A stretch of 64,000 nt of DNA from Streptomyces drozdowiczii (GTDB taxonomy: Bacteria; Actinomycetota; Actinomycetes; Streptomycetales; Streptomycetaceae): positions 5,146,001 through 5,210,000 of the forward strand of contig NZ_CP098740.1 of the NCBI RefSeq assembly GCF_026167665.1. The letters are read 5' to 3'. How positions within the stretch are numbered: position 1 is the stretch's first letter; each line of letters begins with the position of its first letter. A model generated the notes under the pieces. That model was not told the DNA's origin. It was given only the letters and a program-made list of their open reading frames with translations, and made no database searches. The translations under genes were made by a program, and so were the position numbers. Of the stretch, positions 57,907 through 64,000 are shown piece by piece.

Positions 57907-58665
57907 GTGTCGGACCCGCTGCGCCCCCGTGCCTCCCTCCGTACCGCCGTGGTCTGGGAGGTCCTGAAGGACGCCCTCGACCGCCGGGTCAAGGCGACCG
58001 GCCGGGACGCCCTGGACGTGCTGGACACCGGCGGCGGCACGGGCAACTTCGCGGTGCCCGCCGCCCGGCTCGGCCACCGGGTCACCGTCGTCGACCCCAG
58101 CCCCAACGCGCTCTTCGCGCTGGAGCGCCGCGCCGCCGAGGCCGGGGTCGCCGACCGGGTGCACGGCGTGCAGGGCGATATCCTCGGCCTGTTCGACGTG
58201 GTCGAGCGCGGGGGCTACGACGCGGTGCTCTGCCACGGCGTCCTGGAGTACGTGGACGACCCCGCCGAGGGTGTCCGGCACGCGGTGGAGGCCCTCCGTC
58301 CGGCCGGGGCGCTGAGCCTGCTCGCCGCCGGTCTCGGCGGTGCCGTCCTGGCCCGCGCGCTGGCCGGCCACTTCAACGAGGCGCGGCACGCGCTGGGCGA
58401 CCCGGAGGGCCGGTGGGGCGACGGGGACCCGATGCCCCGGCGGTACACCGCGGAGCAGCTGACCGAGCTGGTCACGGCCGCCGACGTCGAGGTGGGCGCC
58501 GTGCACGGGGTGCGGGTCTTCGCCGACCTTGTCCCCGGGGTCCTGGTGGACACCGAGCCGGGCGCGATGGAGGCCCTGCTCCGGCTGGAGGCCGCCGCCG
58601 CCGAACTGCCCGCGTTCCACTCCGTGGCCACCCAGCTGCACGTCCTGGGCACCAAGCGGGGCTGA
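57907..58665 (+). CDS. SAM-dependent class I methyltransferase
   Basis: A 252-residue Rossmann-fold methyltransferase with motif I LDTGGGTGNFAVPAARLG (about 37), the acidic end of strand 2 (VTVVDPSPNAL), motif IV around YDAVLCHGVLEYVDDP, and a C-terminal cap. Substrate unknown; the sequence resembles CmoA/UbiE-like enzymes of the methyltransferase-11/25 group. The start is GTG with GAGGAG nearby. Confidence 0.9.
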   Translation: MSDPLRPRASLRTAVVWEVLKDALDRRVKATGRDALDVLDTGGGTGNFAVPAARLGHRVTVVDPSPNALFALERRAAEAGVADRVHGVQGDILGLFDVVERGGYDAVLCHGVLEYVDDPAEGVRHAVEALRPAGALSLLAAGLGGAVLARALAGHFNEARHALGDPEGRWGDGDPMPRRYTAEQLTELVTAADVEVGAVHGVRVFADLVPGVLVDTEPGAMEALLRLEAAAAELPAFHSVATQLHVLGTKRG

Positions 58666-58944
58666 ACCCCCGGGGGTTACCGGCGAGAGCGCGGCTGATC
58701 AGCGACGCAGCGGCAGACGGAGTACGCACCGACCGCCCCGTTCGGCGCTCCGGCCCCGTATGATCGGGGGACACCATCCGGCATGACGGATCGGAGGTTG
58801 GGGAATCAACTCAGCAGCTGAGCCGTCGTGGCGGCCCGGACTGGCTGTTTGGCAATGAGGGCGGGTTTCACGGGGGCGATTCCCTGCCTATCCTGGAAGG
58901 GCCGCATACCGGCCGCCCCCGCGGCCGACGACGAGGAGGACTCC

Positions 58945-59343
58945 GTGCCGCTCTCGGAGCACGAGCAGCGAATGCTCGAGCAAATGGAGCGAGCGCTGTA
59001 CGCCGAAGATCCCAAGTTCGCGACAGCGCTCGAGGGAAGTGGGCTGCGTACGTACACCCGGCGACGGGTCTACCAGGCGGTCGCTGGCTTTCTGGTGGGT
59101 ATCGCGCTCCTCATGGCCGGAATGGTCGCTCAGCAGATCTGGATCAGCGTGGTGGGCTTCCTCGTCATGCTGGGCTGCGCGGTGCTCGCGGTCACGGGAT
59201 GGCGCAAGGCGCCCAAGCCGGGCGAGCAGCAGTCGGTGCGCGCGGGTGGCGCGGGCGACCGCAGGCAGTCCCGTCAGCGCCGGTCCGTGATGAACCGGAT
59301 CGAACAGCGGTGGCAGCGCCGCCGCGACGAGCAGGGACAGTAA
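58945..59343 (+). CDS. DUF3040 membrane protein
   Basis: A 132-residue protein with the DUF3040 signature at the N-terminus (PLSEHEQRMLEQMERALYAEDPKFATAL), two helices (about 46-66 and 70-88) and a basic tail. The start is GTG 58945 with GAGGAGGA 4 bases upstream; the frame extends to 58828, but the conserved domain starts here. In Streptomyces this gene is usually near the dcw cluster. Function unknown. A strong terminator follows. Confidence 0.92.
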   Translation: MPLSEHEQRMLEQMERALYAEDPKFATALEGSGLRTYTRRRVYQAVAGFLVGIALLMAGMVAQQIWISVVGFLVMLGCAVLAVTGWRKAPKPGEQQSVRAGGAGDRRQSRQRRSVMNRIEQRWQRRRDEQGQ

Positions 59344-59360
59344 CCACAGAACGCTTCAGC

Positions 59361-59397
59361 TGAAGGGGCGGCCGCCGACCGGGCGGCCGCCCCTTCA
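59361..59397. terminator. Bidirectional terminator after DUF3040
   Basis: TGAAGGGGCGGCCGC pairs perfectly with GCGGCCGCCCCTTCA (15 bp) around a 7-base loop, 17 bases after the DUF3040 stop. The 260 bases between it and the end of the transglutaminase gene contain no convincing gene. Confidence 0.75.
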
Positions 59398-59658
59398 CGC
59401 GTATGGCCGCCCCGGGCGGCCGACACCGTTGGCACGGGCCCGTCCGCGTGGTGGCGCGCGGCCCGGCGCGCTGCGCCTGCGCGGGGGTGCGTCCGGGCCG
59501 AGGCCCCCGACCCCCCTGGGCGTGGGGGACCAGCGCAGCCCCGTGCGGCGTCGGTCCGTACGGCGGCTGCCCTTCGGGGCCCCCGCCCGCGGGCGGCCGT
59601 CCCGGGCCGGGGCGCACACTGCCCGGCCGGCGCAGGCCCCGGGCCGCCCGCGGCCCCC

Positions 59659-62070
59659 TCAGCCTTCCTGGCGGGACGGGCGCCGGGTCCATGCCGGGCG
59701 CGGTGGCAGGTGGAAGCGGGCCGACAGGGCCGTTCGGCGCCTGGACAGGGCCCAGGCCACCCGTACGGACGAGCGGGGGGCGAGGAGCGCGCGGAGGCGG
59801 GCCGGGCGGCCGGCCGAGAGGGCCAGACCGGTCCGTACCGCCCGCGCGTCCTCGGCGAGGCCCGACGCCGGGCGCGGCTCGGGGGCGTAGAGCACCTGCT
59901 CCACCGCTCCCGCGACCCGGTGCACCGCGTCCGCCGCCTCCGTGTCCAGCCGGCCCAGCCGCACCAGCCGCTCGGCCGCCCGGCGCGGGGTCAGCGCCTC
60001 GTCCGGCGGAATGCCGTGGTCCCACGCCGTGTCGGTGACCTCCCGCCACACCGCCAGCGTCCGCGCGGTCGTGTCGGCGGGGGTGCGGCCGCCCGAGGAA
60101 CCCAGGCGGCGGGCCCGCGCCCGCAGGCGCCAGAACATCGGCAGCAGCGGCAGCAGCAGGACGACCACCACCGCGGCGGCCACGCCCAGCACGGTCCCGG
60201 TCGGCGCCCCCGGGTCGGTCGGCGCGGCGGCACCGGGCGCGGCGGACTGCCCGCACTCGCCCTGCTTGCGCATCTGCGCCGGGCAGCTCTCCGAGGCGGA
60301 CGGCGTGGCCGCGACCGGCGCCGAGGCGTCCGCCTCCGGCCGGGCCGGGTCCGCCGCGTCACCGGTCGGAGCGTCGGGCAGGGTGTACGACGGGACGGAG
60401 CCCCGCGTCGGCGTCGGCTCGAAGCGCGTCCAGCCGATCCCCTCGAAGTACAGCTCGGGCCAGGCGTGCGCGTCGCGCAGCCCCACCGAGTACGAACCGT
60501 CCGCCTGCGCGCTGCCCGGGGTGAAGCCCACCGCGACCCGGGCCGGGATGCCCAGCGTCCGGGCCATCGCCGCCATCGTGAAAGAGAAGTGGACGCAGAA
60601 GCCCTGCTTGTCCTTCAGGAAGCGGGCGATCGCCGCGCTGCCCGTACCGGAGTCGACCGAGGTGTCGTACCTGAACCCGCCGTCGGTGGAGAAGTAGTCC
60701 TGGAGCTTCACCGCCCGCTCGTAGGAGTTGGCGGCCCCCTTCGTGACCTCGTCGGCCGTCCGCGCGACCACCTTCGGCAGCGAGTCGGGCACCTGCGTGT
60801 ACTCGCGCAGGAGTTCCGGCGGCACCGCGCCCGCGCGGGCGAGCTGGTCGGACGTCGGCTGCACATCGAGGCTGGTCACCGTGTACTGCGCGCCGCCGGT
60901 GGTCTCCCCGTCGTCACCGACGAGGGTGCGTCCCTCCGGCTCGAAGCGCCACCGGCCGCCGATCCGCACCTCGGACGCCGGATAGGGCAGCGGCAGATAC
61001 GTCTGCTTGTAGGAGGCCGACGCCGAGACGGTCGACCTGATCTCCGCGACCGCGACGGACGAGGACAGCCCGGCCGGAGTCGGCAGCCGCTTCGGCACGT
61101 CCTGGAGCTTGCGCGTCGAGGCACGCCACTCGTTCCCGTTGAACTGGTCCAGGGCCAGGATGCGCAGATAGAAGTCGCCCGGACTGCTCGCGTCGGTGCG
61201 GTACGACATGACCTGCCGGTTCTCCGGCTGGTTGAGGTTGTCCTGGAGCGAGACCAGCGGGTTCACCGCGGAGATCGTGCCGCCCCCGCCACCCCTGCCG
61301 CCTCCGCCGCCCGCACCGGCCAGCAGGCCGCCGTCGAGCGCCGGCAGCGCCGCGGGCACCACGAGCGCGATCCCGAGGGCCACCGCCCCGATCCGGCGCC
61401 CCGTGCGGACCGGGGCCGCCGCCCGGCCGCCGCCCGTGGTGTCGAGCCCGGCGGACGAGCCCCGGGGCCGCGCGGCGCCCGCGAAGACCCGGCCCCACTG
61501 GGAGAGCCGGTCGCGCCCCTCGGCCAGCAGGAGCAGCAGATAGCCGCAGGCGGCCAGGAGGAACCACAGCCAGCCCGCACTCCCCTCCGCCAGCCCGGCG
61601 GCCACCGAATACAGCGCCAGCAGCGGCAGCCCGGCGGGCGCGGCGCTGCGGAACGTCACCGCCAGCGTGTCCACCAGAAGACCGACCAGCAGGACACCGC
61701 CCACCAGCATCAGCCGGATGCCCGGGGTCGCCGGTGCCGGGATCGCGTACCGCCCGACGTCTTCGCCGCCGGCCGTGAGCAGGTCCACCAGCTGCCGCAG
61801 GGCCTGCGGTCCGGGCAGCACGCCCGCCACCGCCTGCTCCCGGGCGAACGCCACGGTCAGCAGCACCACCATGACCAGCGCCTGGGCGGCGGCCGTCAGC
61901 AGCCGGGGCAACGGCACCCGGCGGCCCAGCACCCCCACCCCGCACTGCACGGCCAGCAGGAACGCCGCCTGCACGAGCCAGCTCACCGGGTCCACCAGCG
62001 GCAGCATCGAACAGGACGCCATCAGCGTCGCCGCGAAGGCGGCCAGCGCCAGCCGGCCCCGACCGCTCAT
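59659..62070 (-). CDS. TgpA-like transglutaminase membrane protein
   Basis: An 803-residue protein with several N-terminal helices (about 7-215, including LVQAAFLLAVQCGVGV and GIRLMLVGGVLLVGLLVD). A periplasmic-side transglutaminase-like domain (about 480-580) has catalytic Cys in QGFCVHFS, His in DAHAWPELYF and Asp in the EPTP region that follows. A helix (about 640-660) and a cytoplasmic DUF4129-like tail come next. The gene is part of the MoxR-DUF58-TgpA operon found in many bacteria and linked with envelope functions. It starts at ATG 62070 overlapping a short repeat-encoded frame. Confidence 0.92.
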   Translation of the reverse strand: MSGRGRLALAAFAATLMASCSMLPLVDPVSWLVQAAFLLAVQCGVGVLGRRVPLPRLLTAAAQALVMVVLLTVAFAREQAVAGVLPGPQALRQLVDLLTAGGEDVGRYAIPAPATPGIRLMLVGGVLLVGLLVDTLAVTFRSAAPAGLPLLALYSVAAGLAEGSAGWLWFLLAACGYLLLLLAEGRDRLSQWGRVFAGAARPRGSSAGLDTTGGGRAAAPVRTGRRIGAVALGIALVVPAALPALDGGLLAGAGGGGGRGGGGGTISAVNPLVSLQDNLNQPENRQVMSYRTDASSPGDFYLRILALDQFNGNEWRASTRKLQDVPKRLPTPAGLSSSVAVAEIRSTVSASASYKQTYLPLPYPASEVRIGGRWRFEPEGRTLVGDDGETTGGAQYTVTSLDVQPTSDQLARAGAVPPELLREYTQVPDSLPKVVARTADEVTKGAANSYERAVKLQDYFSTDGGFRYDTSVDSGTGSAAIARFLKDKQGFCVHFSFTMAAMARTLGIPARVAVGFTPGSAQADGSYSVGLRDAHAWPELYFEGIGWTRFEPTPTRGSVPSYTLPDAPTGDAADPARPEADASAPVAATPSASESCPAQMRKQGECGQSAAPGAAAPTDPGAPTGTVLGVAAAVVVVLLLPLLPMFWRLRARARRLGSSGGRTPADTTARTLAVWREVTDTAWDHGIPPDEALTPRRAAERLVRLGRLDTEAADAVHRVAGAVEQVLYAPEPRPASGLAEDARAVRTGLALSAGRPARLRALLAPRSSVRVAWALSRRRTALSARFHLPPRPAWTRRPSRQEG

Positions 62071-62129
62071 GACCGCCCCCTCAAGCCCAGCCCTCTCGGG
62101 CCCAGCCCCCTCAAGCCCAGCCCCCTCAT
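62067..62129 (-). CDS. 20-codon repeat-encoded frame between DUF58 and transglutaminase
   Basis: A possible peptide MRGLGLRGLGPRGLGLRGRS. Its ATG overlaps the DUF58 stop (ATGA), and its own TGA overlaps the transglutaminase start (ATGA). It is made of 15-bp tandem units. Whether it is a real protein is unknown; it could keep ribosomes moving between the two genes. Confidence 0.35.
   Translation of the reverse strand: MRGLGLRGLGPRGLGLRGRS
62071..62126. repeat. 15-bp tandem repeat in the DUF58-transglutaminase junction
   Basis: About four copies of a 15-bp unit (CCCTCAAGCCCAGCC and variants with CTCTCGGG or CCCTCATGA) lie end to end. The outermost copies contain the two stop/start overlaps, which suggests that expansion of a repeat split one ancestral ATGA overlap into two. 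Confidence 0.75.
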
Positions 62130-63495
62130 GACCAACCCCCGAAGCCCGCCGGGCCGGCCGCGGCGCCGGACCCGGCCACCGCACCGTGCCGGGCCGCCAG
62201 CCGCCACAGCTCGGCCAGCCGCGCGCCGGGCTCCGCCGAAACCACCGTCCACCCCGCCTCGCGCAGCACCCGCAGCCGCCGCTCCGCCGCCTCCCGGGAG
62301 GCGGGCGAATCGCCGTTCACCCAGGCGGCGCTGTCCAGGACGAAGGCCACGGCCCCGCCGCTGCGCTGCCGCATCCGGGCGGCCATCCCGGCCTGCTCCT
62401 CGTCCAGATCGCCGAGGAAGGCGATCAGCAGCCCCTCGCCGCCCCCGCGCAGCACGTCGTGGGCCCGGGAGAGACCGCCGCCGTCGGAGTGCCCGATCTC
62501 CGCGAGGGTGTCCATCATCAGCCCCGCCGCGTCCGCGGTGGCCTGCGTGGCACCGGCGAAACCGCCCTCGCCCTCGCCCGGCACCGCGTCCCCCGCGTCC
62601 GTCAACAGCCGGACCGCGAAGCCGCGCTCCAGCATGTGCACCAGCGCGGACGCCGCACCGGAGACGGCCCACTCGAACGCGGAGTCCGGCCCCGACCCCC
62701 GGTAGGCGGTCCGGCGGGTGTCCAGCAGGACCGTGCACCGGGCGCGCTGCGGCTGCTCCTCGCGGCGCACCATCAGCTCCCCGTAGCGCGCGGTGGAACG
62801 CCAGTGGACCCGGCGCAGATCGTCCCCGTAGCGGTAGCCGCGCGGGATCACGTCGTCGTCACCGGCCAGCGCCAGGGACCGCTGGCGCCCCTCGCCGTAT
62901 CCGGAGGACTCACCGGCCAGCGGCGCGGGGGCAGCGGTTCGGTGCGGGGGACCACGACCAGGGTGTCGTAGGCGCTGAACGAGCGGGTCAGCTCGCACAT
63001 GCCGAAGGGGTCGCTCAGCCGCAGTTGCAGCGGGCCGAGCGGATAGCGCCCGCGCAGGTCGGACCGGACCCGGTAGGACACCTCGCGGCGCCCGCCCGCC
63101 TCCACCCGGTCCAGCACGAAGCGGGGCCGCGGCCCGAGCACGTACGGCACCCGGTCCTGGAGCATCAGCAGCCCCGTGGGCAGCCGCGAGACGTTGTCCA
63201 TGCGCAGGTGGACGCGGGCCTCGGAGCCGGCCGGGACGCGCGAGGGGGAGAGCCTGCGGGTGCCCGTGACCCGGTAGCGGGTCCGGTGGAGCACGGTCAC
63301 GGAGACCAGCGGCAGCACCGCGAGCAGCAGCCCGACCCGCAGCAGGTCGCCCTGGCCCAGTACGTAGGCGCAGACCGCCGCCGCGATCCCGGCCGCGAGG
63401 AAGGACCGGCCACGGGTCGTCAGGCCGCCGAGCGCGGCCCGCAGGCCGCCCTTGTCGTCCCCGTCCACCGCCACGGGCCCCGACGCGGCCATCAC
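62126..63495 (-). pseudogene. DUF58 protein, frame broken by one base
   Basis: Two N-terminal helices (RSFLAAGIAAAVCAYVLG and LLLAVLPLVSVTVLH) precede a beta domain. The DUF58 signature is VHWRSTARYGELMVRREEQP, followed by a VWA-like region (VLLDTRRTAY). Helix and beta parts are in one frame from 63495; the signature is in another that ends at 62126. Adding one base in the five-base run at 62937-62941 joins them (EPLPPAPLAGESSGYGEG) into about 456 residues. Either half alone would lack needed parts. Usually paired with MoxR; likely a sequencing error. Confidence 0.88.
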
Positions 63496-64000
63496 GGACG
63501 CCGCGCGCCGGGCTGCTGCGGGCCGCCGTACGCCGGGCCCGCCGGATACGCGGGAGCCTGGGGGCCGGAGCCGCCCGAGGCCGTGGGCACCGGGGTCTGC
63601 TGAAGGATCTCCAGCACCACCTGCTCGGCGGTGCGCCGGTTGAGCTGGGCCTGAGCGGTGGGCAGCAGCCGGTGCGCGAGCACCGCGACGGCCAGGGCCT
63701 GCACGTCGTCCGGCAGGCAGTAGTCCCGGCCGGCCAGCGCGGCGGACGCCTTGGCGGCGCGCAGCAGGTGCAGCGTGGCGCGCGGCGAGGCGCCGAGCCG
63801 GAGGTCGAGGTGGCCGCGGGTGGCCGCGACGAGCTGGACCGCGTATCTGCGGACGGCCTCGGCGACATGGACCGCGCGCACCGCCTCGATCAGCTTCACG
63901 ATGTCGTGCGCGTGCGCCACGGGCTGGAGGTCGTCGAGCGGCGAGGGGCCGCCGTGCACGTCGAGCATCCGCAGCTCGGCCTCCGCGCTGGGATAGCCGA
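63492..64000 (-). CDS. MoxR-family AAA+ ATPase, C-terminal part
   Basis: The gene continues beyond the window; only about 169 C-terminal residues are present and the Walker motifs lie outside. Visible features are the lid-domain segment LIEAVRAVHVAEAVRRYAVQLVAATR and the sensor-type arginines in LGASPRATLHLLRAAKASAALAGRDYCLPDDVQA. A Pro/Gly-rich tail follows. It overlaps the DUF58 start by 4 bp, so the three genes are co-translated. MoxR proteins act as chaperone-like ATPases together with VWA or DUF58 proteins. Confidence 0.93.
   Translation of the reverse strand, partial: GYPSAEAELRMLDVHGGPSPLDDLQPVAHAHDIVKLIEAVRAVHVAEAVRRYAVQLVAATRGHLDLRLGASPRATLHLLRAAKASAALAGRDYCLPDDVQALAVAVLAHRLLPTAQAQLNRRTAEQVVLEILQQTPVPTASGGSGPQAPAYPAGPAYGGPQQPGARRP

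Noticed and set aside
59398..59658. Possible coding sequence after the DUF3040 terminator
   Set aside because: Pro/Arg/Gly-rich on both strands with no domain or start signal; treated as intergenic.

Overview
The window is high-GC actinobacterial chromosome, almost certainly Streptomyces. The evidence is the extreme G/C third-position bias, frequent GTG starts, several starts with no ribosome binding site, actinobacterial riboswitches (SAM-IV, and probably ydaO/c-di-AMP), and a gene order that matches, from memory, the S. coelicolor core around SCO2156 to SCO2094. There are no insertion sequences, phage genes, CRISPR arrays, tRNAs or rRNAs. This is conserved core chromosome, not an accessory island.

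Layout. 1-8.5 kb: the aa3 oxidase and bc1 supercomplex genes (ctaC end, ctaD, ctaF, ctaE, qcrC, qcrA, qcrB), interrupted by an L,D-transpeptidase and a degenerate receiver protein. 8.6-18 kb: trpD, a SAM-IV-controlled class V aminotransferase, a stand-alone Lrp ligand domain with a rhomboid, a NYN-domain protein, two paralogous NlpC/P60 hydrolases (the first behind a probable c-di-AMP riboswitch) and a lipoprotein metallopeptidase. 18-30 kb: envelope lipid and sugar genes (GT87, PimB-like GT4, FadD, acyltransferase), an ArsA-like protein, the DUF5304 gene and glucokinase. 30-40 kb: the MacSR-type two-component pair, a 2-hydroxyacid dehydrogenase, trpEG behind a Trp attenuator, an amidase with VCBS repeats, class II DAHP synthase, and iron-storage genes bfd/bfr with an iron box. 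40-51 kb: a molybdopterin protein, endonuclease IV, a four-PASTA Ser/Thr kinase, thiO-thiS-thiG behind a TPP riboswitch, thiE and metF. 51-57 kb: a CrtI-like oxidoreductase, DUF4126, and a TetR/YhgE/ABC efflux-like locus with a clear operator. 57-64 kb: a HEPN protein, a methyltransferase, DUF3040, and the transglutaminase-DUF58-MoxR operon that usually sits beside the dcw cell-division cluster.

The strongest unexpected signal is probably technical. Eight reading frames (rhomboid, DUF5304, endonuclease/exonuclease/phosphatase, alpha/beta hydrolase, macS, trpEG, amidase, DUF58) are each repaired by adding back one base in or beside a G/C run, most of four or five bases. This creates five apparent pseudogenes and two spurious fusions, including a 999-codon macS-dehydrogenase frame. 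I read these as uncorrected homopolymer errors.

The best biological leads are: RNA-level control (SAM-IV, probable ydaO with a ribosome-site hairpin, TPP, a leaderless Trp leader peptide); a palindrome containing the ctaE start codon; a 166-bp imperfect inverted-repeat element after glkA; a perfect 24-bp TetR-type operator next to the ABC promoter; and a 15-bp tandem repeat that forms a 20-codon frame joining DUF58 and the transglutaminase through two ATGA overlaps. I found no clearly new multi-gene system.
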